Shown: in pieces, positions 16,334 to 23,590 of the stretch
How the letters are laid out: each line of letters opens with the position of its first letter
Numbering within the stretch: position 1 is the first letter of the stretch
Assembly (NCBI GenBank): GCA_965199165.1
Contig: OZ240681.1
Location: 496,001-560,000 of the forward strand
DNA length: 64,000 bases
Source: LMUY01 sp965199165
GTDB taxonomy: Bacteria > Pseudomonadota > Alphaproteobacteria > Acetobacterales > Acetobacteraceae
Reading direction: 5' to 3'
The notes under the pieces: generated by a model
The model's input: the letters and a program-made list of their open reading frames with translations, nothing else
The model's database searches: none
What the model was told of the DNA's origin: nothing
Made by a program: the position numbers and the translations under genes

Positions 16334-19300
16334 TCACGGGGGCGGCGCGGTCGCGTGGGGCATGCCGCCGATCTGCCCGTCGATCCAGGCGAGGTCCTTC
16401 TTCAGCTGCGCGCTGGATGGGGAACGTTGCGCAAGGCCCATCAGCATGTCGCGTGCCTGCCGCAGGCGTCCGGATGCCGCGGCATCACCGTTGCGTAGCT
16501 CGATCACCGAGGCCCGTCCGCTTGCGACCGCAAAGTCCCGGTGCCAGACAGTCTCGCTTGGATCGGACTTCGCAAGATCCCCGCTGGCCGACGCTGCGTC
16601 CCGGTAGGCCGCCAGGGCGCCCGGCAGATCACCCTGCGTCTCCAGCACGCGGCCAAGCCAATAGGTGGTTTCCGCAGCCTCGGCCCGCAATGCGGCATTC
16701 TCCGGGTCCGCTTTCGCCAAGCGCTCCCGGATGACGAGCGAGGCGCGTTGGCTCGCAAGCGCGCCCGACAGATCACCTCCCGCAAGCTGCACCTCGCCGA
16801 GCTTCTGCCAGCCCGTTGCCAGCCCGTCCTGGAACAGCGTGTTCGCCGGTTCGGCCTTGGCGTTTGCCTCCATCGTCACGACCGCCCGCCGGTCATTGGC
16901 CAGCGCGGCCGGGACGTTGCCCTGCTCCTGCTGCACGGCGCCGATGCCGGCGTAGGCGATCGCGTAGTTCCCCCGCACGGTGGTGGCTGGCTGGCCCTTG
17001 CCCAGCGGCCGCACCATCGCCAGCGCCGCTTCGAAATGCGCCAGGGCGCCGGGCATGTCGCCCTGCGCGAGCAGCACCAGGCCCATGCCCCGCTGCGACG
17101 TGAACAGGAGGTTCTGCCATATCGCCTGCTCCGGATGCGCCGAGGCGAACCGTTGGCTGATCGCAAGCGCCTCCTGCACGTCTGCCAGGGCGGCGGGGAT
17201 GTTCCCCATCTTGTATTCGGCGATGGCCGTGTAGATGTCGGCGATCGTGACGCCGCCGTAATTGGTGTCGCTGGCTTGCTCGGCCAGCAGCTTGCGCATG
17301 ATGGTCTGCGCGTGCGTGGCGTCGGCCAGGGCAGCGGACGTGTCGCCCATGACGCGGAGCATGTCCGCGCTGATCGCGAGCGCCAGGGCTTGGCTTCGCA
17401 GCAGGTCGCCGTTCATCTCCCCGGCCGATATGAGCTGCTCCTGCATCTGGCGCGCATGGTCGAGGATGATCTTCACGACACCCGACGTGCCCGGCGCGGT
17501 GTTGTATTTGAGTGCGCCGTTGGTCACCAGGCCGGTCGCGGTCTGGATCGCCAGCGTCAGGCTGCGTTGCGCCCGGGCATTCTGTTGCTGTGCCTGATAC
17601 CCTTGCCACCCGGCGAGCACGGCGAGCACGAGGGCTGCGGCCAGTCCGGCCATGGTGCGCCGGGCGGTGCGGCGGCGGGCGGCGGCCAGCGCCTCGGCGT
17701 CGCGGATGCGGCGCTCCTGGTCGGCGCGCTCCCGGTCGCGCCGGGCCGCGTCCGCCGCCGCCGCGTCGGCGATGAACGTCCGCGTGTCGGCCGGCAGGTC
17801 CGCGCCGAACCGGGCCAGCAAGCCCTGCGCCCCGTCCAGCAGCGCCGGCGACAGGTCCAGATGCGCCGCCTTGGCGTCCGCGGGCGCCTCGGCCCACGCC
17901 CGCACCAGCGGCGCCAGGCTGTGGCGCACCCGGATCAGCGAGGCCGTCTCCGCCACGATGGCCACCGCCTGCGGCCAGATCCGCAGCAGCGCCTCGTGCA
18001 CCGGGCGCACCAGCGGGCGCTCGCCGTCACCCTCTGCCGTCAGCAGCCGCTTGGCCACGAACGCCTCCACCAGCGCCGCCCGCGCCGGCCCCGTCTCGAA
18101 GGCGCGCCGGTCCAGCGCCTGCACCACCGGCACCGACGCACCCGTCCGCGCGTCCACCCCCACGTCGGCCACCAGCCCTGCCACCAGCGCCGGCAGCTCC
18201 GCCCGCGCCGCCGCGTCCAGCGTCCCCAGCGCCTCGTTCGCCGTCTGCGTCACCGCCGCGTCCATCCCGCTGTAGTCGGCAAACCGCAGCACCCCGTCGC
18301 CCCGGCCCGCCTCCGCCGCATACAGCCGCGCCAGGCTCACCTGCAGCAGCGGCAGCGCGTCACCGCCCCGCGCGTCGGCCACCAGCAGCCCCGCCAGCGA
18401 GCGGCCGTCCCGCTGCTCGAACCCCAGCGGCGGCTGGCACAGCGCCACCGGCCGGGTGACGATCTCCTCCAGCTCGCCCGCCGTTGGCGGCAGGAGGTCC
18501 AGCGTGGCGCCGGCCTCGCGCAACGCCACCAGCGCCTCCACCCCCTGGAACGCCGCGTAGGCGTCGCTGCGCAGCACGGTCACCACCGTGGCCAGCCGCC
18601 CGTGCACCAGCGCCGACAGCAGCCCGGCCAGCCGTGCCGCCACCTCCGGCGACGCCTCCGTGAACAGCCGCTCCGCCTGGTCGATCCCCAGCGCCAGACG
18701 CGCCGGGCGCGGCGCATCGAACCCGGCCTCCGCCTGCCGCCGCGCCGCCACACGCTCCAGCGCGTCGCGCAGCGGCGCCAGTGCCGTCTCCGGGTCACCC
18801 GCCAGCTGCTTGGCCAGCATCTCCCGCGTGCGGAACGTGCCGCCGCGCAGCTCCGCCCCCAGCGCCGCGTCCGCGAACAGCGCCTCGGCCAGTGCCGCGA
18901 ACGGCGCCGCACCCGGCGTCAGCACCGCCACCCGCCACGCATCCACCTCCGGGATCGTCCCCGGCAGCACCAGCCGCGGCAGCAGCCCGGCGCGCAGCAG
19001 GGAGGACTTGCCGGACCCGCTCGCCCCGATCACCAGCAGGAACGGCGCCCGGCCGGACGCCTCGGCCGCGTGCAGCCGGTCCACCGCCTGCCCGGTCGCC
19101 ATGTCGCGGCCGAAGAACACCCGGCCGCGGTCGGCCTCGAACGCCGCAAGCCCCGGAAACGGGGAGCCGTGCAGCACCCGGTCCCACACCGCGCCCTGCG
19201 CCAGGTAGCCGCGCTGCGCCAGCCACTGGCGCAGGCAGTCCTCCACCTTGTGCGCGAAGTCGTCCGTCGAGCCGTAGGTCTGGAACGCCGCCAGGAACTC

Positions 19301-19777
19301 GCCCGACTGGGTGCGGAACCAGGTGTCGAAGAACTGCTTCAGCCGCGCCCACTGCCCCTCCACCTCGGCGCGGTCCGGCGCGTCCAGCCCCACCGTGGGC
19401 GCGTCCGGATAGCGGAACACGTAGACGTCCGGCACCCGCTTGCCCGCGCGCCGCACCTCCATGGCGGACAGGATCTCGTAGGCCGTCCCGCTCGGATACG
19501 GCTCGCCCGACGGCAGCGGCGGGAAGGCGGCCGGCAGCGGCGTGCCCAGACGGCCGCGGAACACCGCCACCACCACGTCGCACTCGGCCGCCTCCGGGAT
19601 CTGCCGCTGGAACGTCTCGTGCGCGGAGTAGTAGCTCAGCTCCCACCGAACCGTCTCGATCCGCACCCGGCCGGCGAACTCCGCGTTCAGCCGGTCCACC
19701 ACCAGGTCGATCCGGCGACGCTCCCCCGCAACGTCACCCGGCGACGAAACGAACAGGCGTAGAACCGTCTCCATCAA
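16334..19777 (-). CDS. DUF4062-nSTAND1-TPR membrane-anchored NTPase
   Basis: A 1147-residue multidomain protein. Residues 1-120 form a DUF4062 domain (LRLFVSSPGDVAGERRR, VVVAVFRGRLGTPLP), common at the N-terminus of predicted conflict-system sensors. At 205-225 comes the nSTAND1 entry motif SPFPGLAAFEADRGRVFFGR, then Walker A GASGSGKSS (251-259) and a Walker B-like LALGIDQAERLF near 375. A single transmembrane helix (about 704-722) is followed by some ten tetratricopeptide-like repeats to the end. STAND NTPases act as signal-triggered switches, and TPRs usually bind the trigger or partners. I infer a membrane-tethered sensor or scaffold. A CRP-like palindrome lies 55-70 bp upstream of the start. 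Confidence 0.85.
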   Translation of the reverse strand: MMETVLRLFVSSPGDVAGERRRIDLVVDRLNAEFAGRVRIETVRWELSYYSAHETFQRQIPEAAECDVVVAVFRGRLGTPLPAAFPPLPSGEPYPSGTAYEILSAMEVRRAGKRVPDVYVFRYPDAPTVGLDAPDRAEVEGQWARLKQFFDTWFRTQSGEFLAAFQTYGSTDDFAHKVEDCLRQWLAQRGYLAQGAVWDRVLHGSPFPGLAAFEADRGRVFFGRDMATGQAVDRLHAAEASGRAPFLLVIGASGSGKSSLLRAGLLPRLVLPGTIPEVDAWRVAVLTPGAAPFAALAEALFADAALGAELRGGTFRTREMLAKQLAGDPETALAPLRDALERVAARRQAEAGFDAPRPARLALGIDQAERLFTEASPEVAARLAGLLSALVHGRLATVVTVLRSDAYAAFQGVEALVALREAGATLDLLPPTAGELEEIVTRPVALCQPPLGFEQRDGRSLAGLLVADARGGDALPLLQVSLARLYAAEAGRGDGVLRFADYSGMDAAVTQTANEALGTLDAAARAELPALVAGLVADVGVDARTGASVPVVQALDRRAFETGPARAALVEAFVAKRLLTAEGDGERPLVRPVHEALLRIWPQAVAIVAETASLIRVRHSLAPLVRAWAEAPADAKAAHLDLSPALLDGAQGLLARFGADLPADTRTFIADAAAADAARRDRERADQERRIRDAEALAAARRRTARRTMAGLAAALVLAVLAGWQGYQAQQQNARAQRSLTLAIQTATGLVTNGALKYNTAPGTSGVVKIILDHARQMQEQLISAGEMNGDLLRSQALALAISADMLRVMGDTSAALADATHAQTIMRKLLAEQASDTNYGGVTIADIYTAIAEYKMGNIPAALADVQEALAISQRFASAHPEQAIWQNLLFTSQRGMGLVLLAQGDMPGALAHFEAALAMVRPLGKGQPATTVRGNYAIAYAGIGAVQQEQGNVPAALANDRRAVVTMEANAKAEPANTLFQDGLATGWQKLGEVQLAGGDLSGALASQRASLVIRERLAKADPENAALRAEAAETTYWLGRVLETQGDLPGALAAYRDAASASGDLAKSDPSETVWHRDFAVASGRASVIELRNGDAAASGRLRQARDMLMGLAQRSPSSAQLKKDLAWIDGQIGGMPHATAPPP

Positions 19778-19831
19778 ACCAACTCCCGAGCGAGGCTGGC
19801 CCGCACCTTAACCAGGCCGGCACCCGCACGA

Positions 19832-19847
19832 TGTGAAGTGTTTCACT
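19832..19847. promoter_or_regulatory. CRP-like palindrome upstream of the nSTAND1 gene
   Basis: The 16 bases TGTGAAGTGTTTCACT match the CRP consensus TGTGA-N6-TCACA at nine of ten half-site positions. The site is centred about 62 bp upstream of the nSTAND1 start (minus strand) and overlaps the last codons of the cyclase gene. A related site occurs at 27462-27477. Function as an operator is inferred. Confidence 0.55.
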
Positions 19848-21582
19848 GGCTGTGCGGCCCGTCATCGCGCAGCAAAGCCAATATCTGCGCGGTGGGCCGC
19901 AGCGAATACATCCGGCAACGGCCGAAGCCCTTCGCCATCGCCTGCCAGCCGACATACTCGCACGCATGCCCGACGGGCGTGAGCGAGTGCAGCGTCGCGG
20001 CGAACTGTTCCGTGACGTAGGTCGCACCTACGGGGGTTACCGCTTCGATCCGCGCCGTGCGGATGACCTCCTTGCCGATGAACTTCTCCCGCCCGGTCAC
20101 TCGGTCCTGCCCGCGCGCCGCCGGCCCGACATGGGCACCGAGCCGCAGCCCGAGCGTCGCCGGCAAGCCCGCCGCGACCAGGCGGCCGGGTGCCATCGCC
20201 TGCTGGAAGCCATGGCAGCAGCGCAGCGCGGTGACCACGTCGCGCACGACGACGTAGATGCCGTCGCCCGCCGTCTCGGTATACTCGACCTGCCCCGCCA
20301 GCCCGTCCAGCACGTCGGCGAAGCCGCCGATGACGGTGTCGAGGAAGGGACGATGCGCCGCCTCCGAGATCGTGCTGAACCCCTTGATGTCGCCGAACAC
20401 GAAGGCGCGCGCGATGCGGTCCTGCCCGGTGCGCGGCGCCGGCTGGTCCATGCGGTAGGCGGACACCGGGCTGACCCCGTCCGGGCCGATCCGCACGTCG
20501 TGCAGGCGGGTCACCAAGGCCGCCGCCCGCATCGCGCCCAGGCCGCGCGCCTGCTGCGCCGCCATGCTGGCGACGATCGGTTCCGCGCTGGTGCCTTCCA
20601 GCGTCACCTCGGCCACGCTGCGCGCCGCACCCAGCACAGCCCGCAGCCGAGCCCCCCGATCAGTGCCGAACGCGGCGATGCAAGCCTCCGGCGTGCTGGC
20701 GATCACCAGGTTGGTGTGCACGCCGGCGCCGATCAGCGTTTCCGCGACGGCGATGTCGGCCGGGCTGACGATCGCGCCATACGCGACCACGGGCAGCTCG
20801 CCGCCGAGCTGACCTTCCACCAGCGACTGGATCGCTTCCTGCGGCACGTCGACGGCGTGGGCGGGCGTTTCCCAGCACAGCACGTAAGGCGCCGGGAGGG
20901 CCGCGAGCCATTCGGCCCGGATGCCCATATGCTCGCAGAGCCATGCAAGCTGGCGCCGCGTCGTGGCGAGTTCATCCATGTGCACGCCGCACGTGACCGC
21001 CTGCAGCAGCGCGGCCTCGGCGGCGGCGAAGTCCCCCAACACCAGTTCCGCCTCGGCGATCGACGCGCCCTGCCAGAAGCCGGGCCGATCCGCCCGCGCG
21101 GCGGCGACCGTGAGCTCTGCCAGCCGCCGGCTTCGCCCGATGTCGCCGGCGATGCGGAACAGGGTGGCCGCATTGACCGCGGGGAAATACGCGCCGGTGT
21201 CGTCGAACACCGCCTCGTAGGCGACGGCCGCATCGCGCGCGAGGGCCGCCGCGTCCAGGCCGGTGGCCGCATAGGCACGGTCCTTCAGCAAACGGGCGTG
21301 CAGGGCGCCGAAATCCGTGCGCAGCTTCGCCTCGCTGATCGCGTCCAGCGCCCCGGCATCGCGCAGGCTGCGGAGGTTGGCGTCCGCCTCCTCGGTGGCG
21401 CCGGTGCGCGCATAGGCGAGGATCTTGTCGTAGGTGAGCAGCAGGTCGCCCGGATGCTCCTCCAACCCGCGACGGGCGAGGTCGATCACCTCGAGGTACT
21501 CGCCAGCCCGGCGTGCGGCAGCGACCAGTGCAAGCCATTCCGCCGCAGTGCGTCCGGACAGGGCGGCGGCGAAGTCACTCAT
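19843..21582 (-). CDS. TRAFs-binding domain class III nucleotide cyclase
   Basis: A 579-residue protein. The N-terminal half is TPR-like and contains the DUF4071/TRAFs-binding pattern (YFPAVNAATLFRIAGDI, then WQGASIAEAELVLGDFAAAE, about 145-215). The C-terminal third (about 393-560) is a class III adenylate/guanylate cyclase domain: VFGDIKGFSTISE with metal aspartate, ETAGDGIYVVVRD with the second aspartate, LGAHVGPA and GKEVIRTARIEAVTPVGATY. The product, cAMP or cGMP, cannot be assigned. It overlaps the upstream HD-domain gene by 8 bp, so synthesis and predicted breakdown are probably made together. Two cyclic-nucleotide-binding proteins are encoded within 4 kb. Confidence 0.87.
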   Translation of the reverse strand: MSDFAAALSGRTAAEWLALVAAARRAGEYLEVIDLARRGLEEHPGDLLLTYDKILAYARTGATEEADANLRSLRDAGALDAISEAKLRTDFGALHARLLKDRAYAATGLDAAALARDAAVAYEAVFDDTGAYFPAVNAATLFRIAGDIGRSRRLAELTVAAARADRPGFWQGASIAEAELVLGDFAAAEAALLQAVTCGVHMDELATTRRQLAWLCEHMGIRAEWLAALPAPYVLCWETPAHAVDVPQEAIQSLVEGQLGGELPVVAYGAIVSPADIAVAETLIGAGVHTNLVIASTPEACIAAFGTDRGARLRAVLGAARSVAEVTLEGTSAEPIVASMAAQQARGLGAMRAAALVTRLHDVRIGPDGVSPVSAYRMDQPAPRTGQDRIARAFVFGDIKGFSTISEAAHRPFLDTVIGGFADVLDGLAGQVEYTETAGDGIYVVVRDVVTALRCCHGFQQAMAPGRLVAAGLPATLGLRLGAHVGPAARGQDRVTGREKFIGKEVIRTARIEAVTPVGATYVTEQFAATLHSLTPVGHACEYVGWQAMAKGFGRCRMYSLRPTAQILALLRDDGPHSQ

Positions 21583-22387
21583 CGCGGCTGGCCCGCTGCT
21601 GCACGGCCTGCCGGATACGCGCCAGGTTGGGCGCGAAATATGCCCCGCCCGGGCTGATGAAGCCCTGTCCTACGACATGGTCGAAGAAAGCGCGGTTGTC
21701 GGACGGGGAAAGCGGGCGGCCTGCTTCGCGCGCCAGCCGGGCGACCTGCACCTCGTGCCATCGCAGGGTGAGCCCGGCCGAGGACAGCAGATCGGCGTCC
21801 GACAGGATGCGGGCCAGCACAGCCAGGTCCGGCCGGGTCGCGAGCAGCGCCAGTTCCGCGGGAAGTGCCGGCTGGCAAGCCGCCAGGGCACCGCGGCAGC
21901 CCGGCTCGGTCGCCAGGATCAGGGTGCGGATGGCCTCGCGGTCGGCCTCACCCACCCCGGCCCAGGATGCGATCGCGTCCATGGCCGCGGCCGATCTCGC
22001 TTCGGCGGCGAACCGGCCCTGCGGTCCCGACACATACTGGTAGTCGTGGGCGAAGGCGGCCGCGAGCAAGACGGCCTGGCCATGCGCGGCGACAGGTTGG
22101 CTGGCGAGCGCCGCCAGGATGGCCGCATTGGTGGCGACCTCCGCATGGTGCCGTGCCGAGTGGTAGGGCAGTCCCCCCCAGTCGCTCACGGCCGCGGCGA
22201 CCGCCAGGCAAGCCTGCCCGACCGGGCTGTCCGCCGCCCCCAGGCGCGCGAGCAGGCACTCCGCCAGTCCACTCAAGTCGATGGCGGCCTGGCCGTCCCA
22301 GCGGCGGAACAGGGCAGCCATCCGACCGCCCAGGCGCCCCGGCGACTGGGCGAACCGCGCGACCTCGGCATTGATGGACCGGAGCAT
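21575..22387 (-). CDS. HD-domain cyclic nucleotide phosphodiesterase-like protein
   Basis: A 270-residue metal-dependent phosphohydrolase. The metal-binding pattern is seen as GLPYHSARHHAEV followed by LLAAAFAHDYQY, an arrangement resembling the HN-x3-H and HD motifs of class I cyclic nucleotide phosphodiesterases. Further acidic residues follow in SDADLLSSAG. It is the first gene of a two-gene unit with the cyclase, and reads away from the Crp-family gene across a 72-bp spacer. A role in hydrolysing the cyclase product is inferred from this coupling; other HD activities are possible. Confidence 0.75.
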   Translation of the reverse strand: MLRSINAEVARFAQSPGRLGGRMAALFRRWDGQAAIDLSGLAECLLARLGAADSPVGQACLAVAAAVSDWGGLPYHSARHHAEVATNAAILAALASQPVAAHGQAVLLAAAFAHDYQYVSGPQGRFAAEARSAAAMDAIASWAGVGEADREAIRTLILATEPGCRGALAACQPALPAELALLATRPDLAVLARILSDADLLSSAGLTLRWHEVQVARLAREAGRPLSPSDNRAFFDHVVGQGFISPGGAYFAPNLARIRQAVQQRASRDE

Positions 22388-22459
22388 GGCCTAATGCTTG
22401 CCCCCCCGCCGGGTCCATGATCGGATCGTGGCCTGAGGCAAAGGCTGGTGCGACGACCG

Positions 22460-23146
22460 ATGAACCCCCTCTCGCGTGTCCGCGTCTTCGAGGATCTGCC
22501 GCCCGCCGCCTTGGACCGCCTGGAGCGCGGTGCCACGCTCAGCGAGCCGCGCAACGGCGCCGAGATCTTCGTCCAGGACGATCCGGCCGACGCGCTCTAC
22601 GCCATCATCGGCGGCGAAGGCCGGGTCCGCATCGGCGCGATGGACCGGCACAGCAAGAAGCTGATGGTCGAGGTGTTCGCGGCCGGCGACATCTTCGGCG
22701 AGATCGGGGTGATCGACGGCGGCGTGCGCACCGCCTCGGCCGTGGTGGACGGCCGGGTGCGGCTGATGCGGATCGGCACGGCGACCTTCATGGCCGTGCT
22801 CGGCGAGACGCCGGTGCTGGGCATCAGCATCGCGCGCATGCTGTCGCAGCGCCTGCGCCGCACCTTCGCCCTGTTCCAGGACGCGACGTTCGAGACGGTG
22901 GAGGTGCGGCTCGCGCGCCAACTGCTCTATCTGGGCGAGCTGCACGGCCGGCGGAGTGCCACCGGCATCGTACTCGCCAGCAGGCTCAAGCAACATGACC
23001 TGGCGGACCTGCTGGGCGCCACCACGCGCAGCATCATCACGGTGCTCCACGCATGGCGCGCCGCCGACATCGTGCAGTACGATCCCGACCGTGCGCAGAT
23101 CACGATCAGCAACGAGGCGGCCCTGCGCGCCAGGCTGGAATCCTGA
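22460..23146 (+). CDS. Crp/Fnr-family transcription regulator
   Basis: A 228-residue regulator with an N-terminal cyclic-nucleotide-binding barrel and a C-terminal winged helix. The phosphate-binding cassette reads GDIFGEIGVIDGGVRTASAV, with the Gly-Glu and Arg-Thr that contact cyclic nucleotides. The HTH is DLADLLGATTRSIITVLHAW. The recognition helix (TTRSIITV) differs from E. coli CRP (SRETVGR) at the base-contacting Arg180, Glu181 and Arg185 places, so its DNA target may differ from TGTGA. No cysteine cluster for an Fe-S centre is seen, arguing against FNR. I start at ATG 22460; GTG 22448 is in frame. It is divergent from the HD-cyclase pair. Confidence 0.88.
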   Translation: MNPLSRVRVFEDLPPAALDRLERGATLSEPRNGAEIFVQDDPADALYAIIGGEGRVRIGAMDRHSKKLMVEVFAAGDIFGEIGVIDGGVRTASAVVDGRVRLMRIGTATFMAVLGETPVLGISIARMLSQRLRRTFALFQDATFETVEVRLARQLLYLGELHGRRSATGIVLASRLKQHDLADLLGATTRSIITVLHAWRAADIVQYDPDRAQITISNEAALRARLES

Positions 23147-23152
23147 CACGGC

Positions 23153-23590
23153 CTACCCGCCCCGGCCCGCGACCTTCGCTTCCAGGTCGAGCAGCGTCCG
23201 GGCGAGCCGCGCCGCCAGGACGAGCAGGCTTTCCGGGTTGCGGAGGAGGAAGGCGCGGAAGTTGGCGAACGGCAACGAGAGCAGCGTCGCCGCGTCCGCC
23301 GCCCGCACGGTCGCCGTGCGCGCGGTGTCGGCGAAGAAGGCGAGCTCGCCCAGCAGGGTTCCGGGCCCAAGCCGGCGGATGATTTCGGCCCGGCCGTCCT
23401 GCGTGATCTCCAGCGTGCCACCGCACAGCACGAACACCCGGTCCGCCTGCTCGCCCGCCGCGACAACGACCTCGCCGGCGGCGAACGCCTCCTCCCGCAT
23501 GCCCGCGGCGAGCGTCGCACGGGCATCGGCCTCCATGCCGCGCAGCTCGGGCACCATCGTCAGCGCGCGGTAGCGTTCCTCGAGCGTCAT
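23153..23590 (-). CDS. Stand-alone cyclic-nucleotide-binding domain protein
   Basis: A 145-residue protein that is essentially one cyclic-nucleotide-binding barrel (about 15-125) with a C-terminal helix. The binding cassette PGTLLGELAFFADTARTATV has the canonical Gly-Glu and Arg-Thr-Ala. There is no DNA-binding domain. Its ATG overlaps the stop of the ABC exporter gene by 4 bp, so the two are co-translated. I infer that it lets a cyclic nucleotide influence the exporter or its partners; that coupling is not shown by sequence. Confidence 0.82.
   Translation of the reverse strand: MTLEERYRALTMVPELRGMEADARATLAAGMREEAFAAGEVVVAAGEQADRVFVLCGGTLEITQDGRAEIIRRLGPGTLLGELAFFADTARTATVRAADAATLLSLPFANFRAFLLRNPESLLVLAARLARTLLDLEAKVAGRGG

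Noticed and set aside
16541..19762. A 1073-codon open frame antisense to the nSTAND1 gene
   Set aside because: Composition is dominated by Arg, Gln, His, Pro and Gly with no domain; it exists because the true gene avoids certain codons in GC-rich DNA.
19852..21657. A 601-codon open frame antisense to the cyclase
   Set aside because: No domain, biased composition, and the opposite strand has unmistakable cyclase motifs.
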